64,000 bases of DNA. It comes from Tanypteryx hageni. Lineage: Eukaryota; Arthropoda; Insecta; Odonata; Petaluridae. The stretch is taken from the NCBI GenBank assembly GCA_028673005.1, contig CM054113.1:68801850-68865849 (forward strand). Reading direction: 5' to 3'. Shown here in pieces: positions 20,962 to 32,150 of this stretch (position 1 is the stretch's first letter; each line of letters starts with the position of its first letter). The notes beneath the pieces were generated by a model that saw only the letters and a list, made by a program, of their open reading frames with translations, ran no database searches and was not told the DNA's origin. The position numbers and the translations under genes were made by a program.

Positions 20962-23900
20962 GTGGCGGATTTAGGGGGTAGGGTCGCACATGGCGCGCGC
21001 CAGGGGCTCCATAATGTAGGAGGCCCCGTGTGTATCTCCTTATTTAAATATGGGTCTTCGAAATTTGATCCACTGATATCACAGAAAACAGATATAGCGT
21101 AAAATACACTTTGTTTTTGATCTTATGTTGGGTACAGTATGTGAGAGGATCGACGTTTGTAAACTTGACACTTTTTAGTAAAATGCTTACTAATTGTAAG
21201 TAATCCAACGATGACACAATGGGAGCGTCAATTCAGCTCGGTTCGCTTAGATTGGAGGTCAAGCGTCCGGAGCGGCAGGTCTCTGCTTTAGCTGTACCTG
21301 ATAGCTTCACCTGCCAAACCCCTAAAGTGTCGAAGACTCCTGAGTTTCTGTGGTTCTTCATATTCAGCAACTACTAGTTTCTGAGTGAATGCTACGTTGA
21401 GGAAACCATCGAAAAAGTCTTTCAAGTAAAGGTAAATCTAAGCTATTTCATTTATTTCGAAAAATTTTCAATGTTTTAGGTCAATTTAATGGAATCTTTA
21501 CGTTTTCATAATCGTACTTTTATTACTAAAATTAACTGAAACCCTTTCCAATTTGAGGAAATCATAAGTTACGATTTATTTATCTCCCTATCAGCACATT
21601 ATCACTCTATAATTATGTTGTTAAATCGGTTTATTTTTACATAGAAAATAGCGCGATTTATTTCAAATGAGTTTTTCAGTTTTTAATTTTGTTTATATCG
21701 CTTCCTTCATTCTTTTAACAGAGATTCACGAATTACCGGGCTTATCCTTTAATTTTATTATAAATGCGAGTGTTTGAACTTATTTTAGTGTTCCACAGCT
21801 TCAACGAAGTATGTAATTTTTTCACCAGTTTTAATGTTTTTATGATATTGAAATAGTTGATGTACTGATAATATCGTCTTACTATTGAAAAGGCAAACTT
21901 TAATTATTTTTTAAACATATTTTATAGACTGACAATGAAGAGATACAAGTCAGGTTCAGAAAAGAGGAAAAATGTTAAACAGATAGAGGAAGTAGTCAGA
22001 CAACAGCAGAACTCAAAAACTAAATTTTTTAAATTAGGAAGTGACCAACTATCAACCCCAGCTTCAGCAGAAACTGTTGCACAGAAGTCCGATGACGAGT
22101 ACAAGAAGATGCCAAAAAAAGAAACGCACACTTCCAAAACAGACAACTTTGAGGTGGAAATATAGTTCCTGCTATTTCATCTTCCGAATTAGCGAATAAT
22201 GACTGTGCAAATCAAAGTAAAAGTTTAATTGTTGAAGACATCTGTGGCCTGAAATATTAAGTGAAAGAGTGATAGATCATTTTGTGTTGAACAAACCAAA
22301 AAATGTTGGTAACATAAAACTTTTAAAGTGTTTGTACAGTGAAAAAAGTAGTACTTATTATAGGGGCCTTCGCGATGGTTGTTTTTATCGAATTAAAAAA
22401 GATAATGTCAAAGGAAAGAGGGACTGGCTTGTTTTCTCTGAAACAAGTAACTCTGTTTATTGCTATGTTTGCAAAATGTTTTCAAAGTCCATGGCAAAAT
22501 CTAAGCTTGTTAAAGGGTTTCAAAAATGGAAAATCATTTCTTTGGTATTAGCTAATCATGAAACTTCCAAAGACCACATAACAAACATGTGTACATTGTT
22601 TAGGCGATCCTAAAAAACTAATGAAATAGGCGCCGATTTATTAAAAGAAATAGAAATACAAGAAAGTTATTGAAGGAAAGTGATTAAGAGGATTCTTTCA
22701 ACAACAAAATTAGTATCTAGTTTAGGTCTTCCTTTCAGGGGGCACGATGAAAGCAATAATTCTGAAAGAAAAGGTAATTTTCTGGCATGCTTAAAATATC
22801 TGAGTGAATATGACACATTTTTAAAGCTGCATTTTGAAAAATATGGTAACTGTGGACAAGGTACGTCGAATTATTTATCTCATCAAACTTGTGACGAGTT
22901 AATTTCATTAATCCATGAACATGTTCGAAATGCAGTTGTAAATGAAATTAAATAAGCTAACTATCTCAGCATTATATTAGATTCAACTCCAGACATTTCT
23001 CACGAGGATCAGTTAGCCTTCATAGTAAGATTTCTATCCTCTATAAGGGGAAGCAAAAGAAAGGTTTTTGTGCCTTTTTCCCATTGAACGGCACAGTTCA
23101 GAATACTTGGAAGAGAAAGTATTAAATACATAAAAAAAATTATATATCGATATAGGAAAGTGTAGGAGACAGACATATGATAATGCCACTAATATGTCTG
23201 GTAAATACTCGGGATTACAAGCACGTCTAAAGCAGCATAGCCGATCAGCAGTTTTCATACCTTGTTCAAATCATTCCCTGAATTTGATAGGTAATTTTGC
23301 TGCAGAAAGTTGTTCTACAGCCAGCCGTTATTTCCTATTTTTACAAAATTTATTTGTTTTTCTCCGCTTCTACCATACGTTGGAACGTTTTACAAAAGAT
23401 AATTAAAGAATCGAGCACTCCCTTGTTTAAAAAGCTTTCTGATACGAGATGGTCAGCTAGAGTTGATTCAGTACTTTCATTAAGACAAGGGTATAAAATC
23501 ATTAGGGAAGCATTGATTGAAACATGTAATAATGATTGAAAAAAAATGCCGTAATCGAAGCGAAAGCTTTATTAAATACTTTTTGACGATTTCGACACAG
23601 CTTTGATGACAGTGATGTGGAACAGAGTTTTACAAAGAATAGATTTAACAAATAAATCATTACAATCTGTCGAATGCAATTTATTCAGTGGAATAAAATT
23701 AATAACGTCTCTTGCGGAATTTATCAAAAATTTACGAGAGGATTTTGAAATGATTGAAAAAGAAGCCCAAGATTTGACCAATAATGGTTATAAAGAAAAA
23801 AACGCCTCGGCAAAAGAAAAGGGCCAGATTTACCGATGAAAATGTAGATGAACAGTTCTCTGCCAGACAACATTTCATCTTTAATTCCTTTTATGTTATT

Positions 23901-25460
23901 TGCGATAGTTTGTATTCCGAAATAATAAAGGTAAAGTACACCATTAGCCAAACAATTAGAGGGTTACAACACCCAAAGGAGTACTTTACCTTTATTAATC
24001 TTAGCCAAAGTTATTGAGCTACTATCAATTTTTCAGAAATAATGTTCTATTTATTTAGATGTTTTAGAAATATTCGAATTTTGTTTATTTAAATTTATAA
24101 AAGGATAAGAAGAAGAATTGTGTTCAAAACTTGTTAAAAATTTACAAAAGTGACATAGATTCAGTAAATTTTGAGGACGAATTAGATCAATTTCTTTTAT
24201 TTACGAAAGAAGATGACAAATCGGAAAGCATTACCGAAATGTATAAATTGGCATCCCTTATGAAAGAAACTTTTTCCAACGTTGAAATTCTATTAAAAAT
24301 TTTATTAACAATGCCGATTTCAAATGCTTCGGGAGAAAGATCATTTTCCGCCATTAAACGAGTGAAAAACTACCAGAAAATCATAATGAGTGACAGCCGT
24401 TTGAATTGCTTGGCTTTACTTTACATTGAGAATATTATATTATTATTATAATAGATCCAAACCTAATAATAGACATTTTTGCTAAATATAAATCCAGAAG
24501 AAAATTTTAAATTGTTAATTAATCACACGTTATAAAATATATAACAGTTATAATTTGTATCATTTGTGCAGTGTGTTTTGGATAATGTTTTATTTAATTT
24601 ATTAACTGGTTTAACTCTTTTGAAAAAATGTCATTGTCTACATGCAATAAAGTACATTTAAAAATTGTATTTCTTTATATGTACGTAGCATTTTAAAGAA
24701 ATTTATGTATTAAATTTTAAAATGTTGTTTTCTATAATTTTTCTGTACTTATTACAAATGCTTCCTCCTTTTGCTAATCACTATTCTATCTTCTTAAAGG
24801 GAAAATAAAAAATCGATAAAAAATGCAATACACACCTATAAATAGTTTATATGTATTTTGCAAAGCCTTTCCACAACTGTTCTATTTTCTACTATTGCAA
24901 ATGTGTTTAAAACAACAGGTTGAAATATCAAAGTCATAAAATGAAATTTATACAGAGCGATGGTTACAATTATTTTCAATTAAATATATAACGTAAACTA
25001 AATTCCTATATAAAACCCTGGTACTCAATTTTGCAGTGTTAGACAACATTTTCCATTGAGATAAATTTCAAAAATTCAGGTTTTAATGCTGAAAGTATAA
25101 AATATTTATGCTAATTCGGCTTGAATTCGATTTCTCTCTTAAAAAATAAATAATTTCCATTCTATTTTCCGTATTATCACGCACTTGCTAACTTTTTATC
25201 TTAATTGTATCAATTTTAAAATGTAATTAAAGAAAACTTTAGATGCTTTTCTTGTGGTGTATTAAAAGAAATGTTTGGGGCCAAAAAGACTCCCTAAGAA
25301 TATAAAATGTTGGGATTTTTTATTTTTTTCTGTTGGTTGTAACCCACGACTGATCATCTTGCCTAATTTCAGGTTTCTTACATTTCTAAAAGCACATAAA
25401 TATGTACATACATCCTGTATATGTATATATATATATATATAAACTAAAGGAAAATACGCC
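20961..25460 (+). mobile_element. Decayed autonomous hAT transposon (ZMYM1-like/DUF4371 type)
   Basis: The left terminus begins CAGTGGCGGATTTAGGGGG at 20,961. The candidate right terminus ends TACGCCACTG at 25,460, reversed CAGTGGCGTA, giving a 4.5-kb element of plausible autonomous length. The transposase relic at 21.9-24.45 kb lies between them. The flanking octamers GCGGAAAG and ATTTTGAC do not match, so the right end may belong to another copy or have been rearranged. The right end directly abuts a truncated CCCGGGCG-family MITE. Confidence 0.5.
21935..24451 (+). pseudogene. hAT transposase pseudogene (TTF-type finger, DUF4371, hAT dimerisation)
   Basis: Pieces of one protein follow in order but in changing frames. 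21,935-22,165 starts MKRYKSGSEKRK, the usual basic N-terminus of ZMYM1-like hAT transposases. 22,269-22,613 holds a TTF-type zinc finger (SVYCYVCKMF, then HETSKDH). 22,680-22,955 holds the DUF4371 start (LPFRGHDESNNSERKGNFL, EYDTFLK). After an in-frame TAA the frame continues LDSTPDISHEDQLAF, containing the first catalytic Asp. 23,194-23,539 contains MSGKYSGLQA, the CxxH motif in PCSNHSLNL and LSDTRWSAR, with a frameshift. 23,603-23,839 and 23,784 onward are the helical insertion region, again frameshifted. 24,131-24,451 is the C-terminal dimerisation domain (NASGERSFSAIKRVKNY). With several frameshifts and stops it cannot make a functional transposase. Related host zinc-finger MYM proteins derive from such elements, but nothing suggests host use here. 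Confidence 0.9.
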
Positions 25461-25734
25461 ACTGATTTTGACGCCCCGGGCGAGAAAGTGCTCCAGCGCC
25501 CCCGTCCGTAGATATATTTAAAAGAACTTGCCCATTGATCTGTAAAATAACTGATAATGAAAGGTAATAGGAATTTCATGTAGATTTTCGCCTATCCCGT
25601 AAATCTGTTTCCAAAATGTATTCACTTGCCAGTAAAATATATGTACGCAGATGATCGGGTTAAGGCCCCCAATAATTTGGCGTCCCGGGCAGCCGCCCGG
25701 CTCCCCCTACCTCGGGCTGGCCCTCATGGTACTT
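25461..25734 (+). mobile_element. CCCGGGCG-family hAT MITE, left-truncated copy
   Basis: From ATTTTGACGCCCCGGGCGAG to CTCGGGCTGGCCCTC the sequence aligns along its length with the 19.56- and 48.86-kb copies, but the first bases of the family are missing. The break coincides with the CGCCACTG terminus at 25,460. No TSD remains. Confidence 0.7.
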
Positions 25735-26100
25735 TACGAAAGGAAGTTGGAGCTCCTCGCTAGGGTTGGGACAGCAATTAACAGAGTAGCGCCCCCACCT
25801 CCTGGCAACTCCTACGGTGAACCCATTTTCGGTCGCCACTAATAAGTGTTCTAGCGGCCTTGAGTCATGCGACTGCGTATCGCAAGGGATCGGAAAAATT
25901 TTGCGTGGAAAATTTCGTGTCATTTTAGTATCTCCAACTTTCCCTTTTCCCTCAGACCAAGGAAAAAACATTCCCAAACAATGTACAACTCGAATTGTAA
26001 CAATATTTAGATACAAACACCTTATTGGGAAGGCACCCAGGCAAGTCGGCGCCCGGGTGCATTGCACCCACTGCACCCCGGGTAGGCGCGCCCCTGGGTG
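25735..26100. mobile_element. Possible hAT-type right end
   Basis: The segment 26,045-26,095 contains GGCGCCCGGGTGCATTGCAC then CCACTGCACCCCGGG and ends GGCGCGCCCCTG. Reversed, that is CAGGGGCGCGCC, typical of a hAT terminus with a G/C-rich subterminal dyad. No left end or TSD was found. The ORFs here read through this repeat and the preceding MITE. Confidence 0.35.
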
Positions 26101-26395
26101 GAAAAAAGGAGGGAGATGGAGACATAGAGATTGGATGAGGAGGTGTGGGGAAATGGAGTCGAAAGGAGAGGAACAGAGCGAAAAAGAGGTTGATTAAGGA
26201 GGTTGGAGAGGAAGTGGGAAAGGCGGGAGAAAGAGAGGAGAAGAAAGGAGAGAGGGAGGAAAGAGTGGAGAGAAATTATGTGTGTTTTTGGCTAATCAAC
26301 CTCATCGATTATTATAGCCATAGCTCCTTACACAACGAACAAACTCACAAGGGAGTAGGGAGAAGAGGGAGAGAGGTGGAGATAAAATTATAGAG
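26101..26395 (+). repeat. Purine-rich tract related to the 18.8-kb tract
   Basis: GGAGGGAGATGGAGA followed by GAGATTGGATGAGGAGGTG repeats wording from 18,880-18,925. The rest is GA-rich low complexity. Confidence 0.65.
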
Positions 26396-27680
26396 GGGTG
26401 ATATATGGTGGTAATGAGAAGGCAAAGGTATTCAAAAGAAGGCGCTCTGCGCCAGGGCGTGGAGACACGAGGATGACAAATATCTCCCCATCCCCATTTC
26501 GCATAATCGCCCGTCGATACTTGATGTGGAACGAGGCCGACCCATGCGACGACCATCGCTCATTTTTAACCCAACCCGCTAAGATGGCCGATAATTAACG
26601 AGGTGGCGATCGCTCCAGTCGCATAGTTTGATCAATAGGTATAAATTGGCCCTCTTGCGAGAAAGAGATGAAAGGGACGACCTTAAAAAACATACACGGG
26701 CGCGAAAAAAATACGAAAGGAGTTCCCTCATCTTTTCTTCCCCCTCTCCCGCAACTCCCCCTGCCTCCTCCGTCGCGTCCCTCGCGCCAGACGGCGAATC
26801 GAATGTGGGTCGGTTTCGCATAAATTACACTCCGCTTCGGGAGTTTTGATCGATCCCTCCGCCGACCTTCGTGCGTGCATTTGCGATGCATCCATCCTCC
26901 CTTCTCAATCCCTATAGGATTTTCCCGAGTCCAAATATAAGCGTTGCATCCACGGGGCGGATTTACCTACATGGGTTCCCGAACTTTATGAGACCCCAGA
27001 TTGACGGAGTTGGGACCCACATAGACTTAAAAACGTTCGAGACCGGCGGCCGTCTTTTGAACACGTCCTCATTGCTTTATTTTGCTTATATTAAGAATTT
27101 GTGACGATTCCAAAGGCTCGTGACACGATATAAGACCGTTTCTCTTTAAGACGGAAAACGTGGCCAAATTTAGGTCTGAAAAGTTCGTATCAATTCATGA
27201 TTCTCAATACAAAGGTATGAAATTCTATTAATCGAGTGCAGTCTTTTAAAATATCGCGATTTTGACTGCAATTAACTTTAATTTTAATTGGAGAATTTTT
27301 CGTAGAAAGGGAAGATATCCTTAACGACTCCGTCCGTAATAACAATGCGCACAAAATCCAACTTGCGTAAGCGGAAATCATCGCGAACTAATTTAAAAGA
27401 CATCTTATACTTTATTCGGCATTTCTGTTTTGCCTTATTCCCTCGTGTATTTTCCTCCCTTAAGTCCTTAACTAGATTTTTAGGGTTCATAACGGACATA
27501 ACGGAAAGTATATAACGGACATGGCGAAGAGTACTTCCTTCTGCTGAAGATCAATACAACCGCGTCCTATTACCTAAAAAGAAGACAACCCTGCACGCAC
27601 GAGACGGATCAATATGCGAGGATCCTACTGCGGGGTTTGTCGTTGCGACAACCAGAATGGCGGAGAATTAAAACATAACA
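26396..27680. other. Spacer, no gene recognised
   Basis: Part of this stretch (26,580-26,890) is GC- and pyrimidine-rich, giving antiparallel ORFs of 73-98 codons without recognisable motifs. Nothing else was identified. Confidence 0.4.
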
Positions 27681-27683
27681 ATA

Positions 27684-27770
27684 TAGGAAAGGGCACACAC
27701 ACACACGCACGCACAATCACTCGGAAAATCTGGGGTGACTGTGCGTGTGTGCCTTTCCTTTTTTCTTTAG
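27684..27770. repeat. Inverted repeat around a CA/GT dinucleotide tract
   Basis: AGGAAAGGGCACACACACAC with GCACGCACAATCAC on the left pairs imperfectly with GTGACTGTGCGTGTGTGCC then TTTCCTTT on the right. This gives a hairpin of about 30 bp around a short loop near 27,725. It may be a small foldback element or a paired microsatellite. Confidence 0.45.
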
Positions 27771-28109
27771 GCTAGTTTTCGACAACAGGTCCCGGTAGGC
27801 CATCGTCCTGCAAACTTGTAAGTATAATTTTAATTTTTTTCTATTTTATCTTATTGACATGTGGGTGCTCATCTGGATTATTTCACGGTCCAGGAGTTTT
27901 TATTTTAATTCCATTCTGTACACCGTAGTCTCCAAATTTAATTTTCAATACTACCATTTGATAAATATATGTATTAAAGGGGCGAAAAGTGTAGTTCTTC
28001 TTTCAGTGACATTGTCATTTTATTTTAAAATTACAGATAGTAAAACTCCTTTGAGGACGACCATTTGTTATTTGAAAAATGCGTTTGGTATATTCAACCT
28101 TTTTAATAT
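27771..28109. other. AT-rich spacer
   Basis: The 103-codon ORF beginning at 27,859 runs into a tRNA-like segment, with its tail spelling RQDSNPRP, a translation commonly produced by tRNA-derived SINEs. It is therefore not a gene. Confidence 0.45.
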
Positions 28110-28195
28110 GCGTTCACGCCAACGGCAAGATTCGAACCCGAGACCCTACATCGGAAGGAAGAAACCCTAACCTTCCGAATCTGGGTGAAAATATT
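28110..28195 (-). repeat. tRNA-like (SINE-type) fragment
   Basis: Reversed, the segment contains TCTCGGGTTCGAATCTTGCC, with a good tRNA B box GGTTCGAATC. About 40 bases earlier lies GGAAGGTTAGGGTTT. No intact cloverleaf or poly-A tail was verified. Confidence 0.4.
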
Positions 28196-28880
28196 CTTGT
28201 CTGAAAATCCAAGTGACTGAATTTGCTTCAGAACTTCCAATTATACAGAGTGCATTCGATATAAATTAAGAAGCTGACCTATCTAGTTTAACTTTGATGA
28301 CTCCGCAATAAATTTAACAATGGATTAAAATAGCGCGCCTTACTAAGTTTAATATTTGCTGATTACGACACAGAATCCTCCGCATCAAAAGCGAATTGGC
28401 TAGCCTTTAGTGGCGAGTAAAGCACTCAATCTTTTGTTCCTGCAGATTGTGTGCGATGATCATCTTCGCCTTGGCGACTGGGACCTTGGCGGGCACGTGG
28501 GATGATCCTCCCTCCTGCAATCCCCACACCCCCTTACTTCTCCTCCCACAACCCCTTCATCGTCCACCAAATCAGCCCACGCGGTAGAGAGAGAGAGAGG
28601 CGCCATCGAATGACGTCATCCCACCCACTTCACCACACATCCCTTCAAGATCACCGACGCTATAGAGGTGAAGTGGATCCTCAATCTAAGGCCCTTGACA
28701 AATCGCCCAGACTCCCACCACTTACCTCCCCTCCACGCCCTCGCCAGATACTCTGGAGAAGCCACCATAGATCGACTCATTTGGTGGTGCACGCGCATAG
28801 AGAGAAAGAGAGAGAGAGGGAGCGGACCCGTTACGCTCGCGTGCAACGGTGAGCATGTTACGTGAACACGTTAATTAAAC
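28196..28880. other. Spacer, no gene recognised
   Basis: Pyrimidine-rich around 28,500-28,560, with short GA runs at 28,586-28,600 and 28,798-28,822. ORFs are overlapping and uninformative. Confidence 0.4.
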
Positions 28881-28882
28881 TC

Positions 28883-29232
28883 CAGGGACGGATTTATCTG
28901 AGCTACATGGGCACAGGGCACCTGAGTTTTTATGTCTCTGGGTCTGGTTGATGCACCTTATGCTGTTCATTAAGGCCCCCAAAAAGGGGATTTTTTACCT
29001 TTCCTCATCATCGTCTTCGTTCACTTACACATGATAAATTATCACAAATGTGGCTTTGATCAAATTGTTAATGTCACTGAATTAATATGAAACAGCCCGT
29101 TCAGTAACACTATCTCTCATAGTATCAGTAATTTTCTTTGACAGTAATAATAAAGAGGTCCCAAAACTTTGCATGCGGGTCCCCAAATGTATAACACCTG
29201 TCCTGCCCCATGTGACCAGGTTCGGGCCCCTG
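28883..29232. mobile_element. Possible hAT-type MITE
   Basis: The left end CAGGGACGGATTTATC and right end TTCGGGCCCCTG resemble hAT termini (CAGGGGCGGATTTA type). Subterminal CTACATGGGCACAGGGCACC is mirrored by CTGCCCCATGTGACC near the right end. The flanking octamers do not match, so boundaries are approximate. Confidence 0.4.
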
Positions 29233-31860
29233 TTCTTAGAGATTTAACGACTAACAACATTCAGAGTGAGATATTAGCCCAAGGTCCCTAAAAACGATCA
29301 CAACTGGCCAATGTCAAACATACATAAAGGCTTCGAGAATGAATTACCAAATAGAAACTTCTACAGCTCGAAAAAATTCGAGATCAAAAATTTGAATGAC
29401 AGGACTCAAACCATGGTAATATTATGGTAAAACGTTCCCTTTGAACAACTAATAACTTGTCTCTTTAACGATGCTTATGTGTTATGACGGACCTTATTTC
29501 ATTTCAAGACCACTCAAAATGTCTAGGAAATTTCCACGAATCGGAATAGGAAAAATATCTCCCGTTATGGATGAGGTTTTATTGACACCCTGCCATTTTT
29601 AATTACACAAAATCGAGTTTTTTATTTAAGTAACGTGTAAAGTGTGATGCACTTAAATTATGAAAAATGCATAACTTTAATCTCGGCGTAGTCCTGCTAA
29701 ATGGCGACAAGGAGATAATTCAACCAGAAACAGAACACGTAAAGAATGGATTCGATCGTGGCAAAGACATTTAACAGGTAGATAACGTTACCTTAATGCT
29801 TGGACAGGTAGCTGCAAATATTTCCTTATGTTCTTATGACTCATGCATCGTCAACATTCTTACCTGTAAGGAAAAGAAAGTCTTATGAGCCATACGCACA
29901 CACAAAAAAATCAGATAAAAATCTTATCGTAAGCGTTATATCACGCGTTATATATTCGCCAAAATAAAATCAAAAGTCATTTACATAAAATAAGATATAC
30001 ATAGAAAAAGTAGTATTTTTATTACTGGTGCGGATATATACCCTCAATTTTACTTATTCATATCAGCAATTTAACATTAAAGTAACATTTTACAAAGATT
30101 ACGTCACATCACCCTTAGCTATTTCGAGCATTCAAATTATTAATACGTTTTCTATAACCTCGTGTCACGTATTCTGCTTAACATAACGAGCATCTTTTAT
30201 TTGCTGCACTTCGCCACTCAAGGATAGTTAGTTATTTTTCTCCTCAATCTCAAACTTTATTCTAGTTTTATGTACATGAAAGTTATAGATCGAATTGGCA
30301 ATCTTAACGATCAGATAATTACGTATACGGCATATCGAAACATCGCATTCGCGGTAAACACGGGATCGATCTCTCCGGGCTAACCTTCAACAAACTAGAG
30401 CAGCGTTTGCAAAGAAATCTTAGTTAGTGGGACGCTCGCATCAACCCCGGAGAAGAGAGCGACGTCAGTGAGTCAGTCAAATCGTAGGATCTGAATCCAG
30501 GCCAAGTGGAACCGCTCCCAAACGAAACCAACATTTCCTCCTCCGTGGAACGCGCATCGAAAGGGGTGTTTGGGTGTGTGTTTTGCCTGTGTATGCTCGG
30601 GCATGTCGAGGAGGGATGTCTCATTCCAGAGTGGCAGGGGTCCAGGCAACGCTTCCCTCTCTGAAGCACCACTCCCACGACATCCGAGCAACAACCCGTT
30701 GCCATAGGGGCCTCTCTCTCTCGCTTCAATGGGACAGGAGCCGCACCTCATGCCAACACCACCGCCACCTAAAGAGGGCTGAGGAGCGGAGGGAGGAAGA
30801 GGGCGCGGCGATGGAGCGTATGTGGATGAGAGAGCGGATAGAGGGAGCGCTCGATGCGGTATTTCCGGAAACTTAGGAAGGTATAGGAGAGTCGAGTGTT
30901 TTGCGGATGAGTTAACGATTAAAGGAGTGGCGCGTGAGTGGAAAAGGCGGCTTCTTGATATTTCGCGCCTATTTATTACTTATGTCGCCTTGGGATCATT
31001 TTGTTTTCTTTGCGCGCGTGTCGGGGAGACAGTGACACAATCGGCTAGCCAAAATGATTTTACCCCTCAAAATAGGAAGTACGACTCTTTGATCGTTTAA
31101 ATTTTGTAATGAAGTATTTCCATGGAACCTCATCCGCCCAAATAATTGGTTATTAATATTTTCTTGAGATATTTCCACTAAACAAATAGATTGAGTTTCC
31201 TTGCAATGTTATAGAAATTAATCCCGGCTAACCCTGCTAGTGAATCAAAACTTAACGTTTTTACCACAATCGTTCTCAGTTAAAAACCCATTAGAGGTAA
31301 ACGTCATTTGTTTCAAATTAAACTAATTTGAGAGAACTAATGAGATGCTCTTCTTATAACAGATTGATGTATAAGTCTATATTATAGAAAATATGTTTCA
31401 GCAAGCCAAACTGTGAAGTAAATCTTTTGAGAATATAGGTAGCTTTAAAATGTTGCTAGGCCACAACAACGAAAAATAAACCCGAGGAGGACAAAAAAAT
31501 GAGCAATTACAAGTCATTCCTCCCGAGGTCATCACTGAGCCACAAACATTATCCGCAGGATCCGCAGGTAGAAACAAACGCATCGCATAATTTAAAAAAG
31601 TTTCATAGGCAGGGATGTCACCAAGGAAAAGCACGTCAACCACGTGAGACACGAGTGTCTATTGTCTTCCCTCTTACAAAGTGTGTGCGCGCGCGCATGT
31701 GAGAAAGAGAGAGATAAGGGGAGAGCAATGACCACGTGACCGCAGGAACACACGGCCTGTGACCAGTTACCTACAGCTACTCAAACTGTTCACCCAACTC
31801 CACGGGAGCTGGCAGAATATAGACAACCCACCCTGACCATGTACCTCAAGCGTGCGAAGC
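29233..31860. other. Spacer, no gene recognised
   Basis: Mostly AT-rich. 30,420-30,870 is a CpG-rich island of about 450 bp with overlapping ORFs on both strands (92-101 codons). None shows a domain or signal peptide, but such an island could mark a promoter or an undetected exon. No repeats were bounded. Confidence 0.35.
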
Positions 31861-32125
31861 ACAAGGAGATGAACGTGGAGAGGAGGAGAGGGAGAAAGAG
31901 AGGTGGAAAAGGATCATAAAGGAAAGATGAAGAGATCAAGACGAGGTAATGATGAATGAGATAGGGAGCGAAGGAGAGAAAGAGGGAGATAAATAGGGAG
32001 GAAGAGAGGGAGGTAAAGAGGGAGGGAAAGGAGGGCGAGAGAGAGCGGGAGAGAGAGAGAGAGGGAAAGAGGAAGAGAGGGAGGGAGAAAGGGAGGAAAG
32101 AGGGAGAGAGATACAGACACAAATG
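31861..32125 (+). repeat. Long polypurine tract
   Basis: About 260 bases that are overwhelmingly A and G on the plus strand (GAGAGGGAGGGAAAG-type words). The minus-strand ORFs rich in Ser/Leu/Pro/Phe are artefacts of it. The following hAT is inserted about 25 bases beyond its end. Confidence 0.8.
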
Positions 32126-32150
32126 CCTTTAGTTGGAGGAGGTTGAGGCT

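Noticed and set aside
28110..28195. Possible functional tRNA gene on the minus strand
   Set aside because: The B box is good but acceptor and anticodon stems do not form, so SINE debris fits better.
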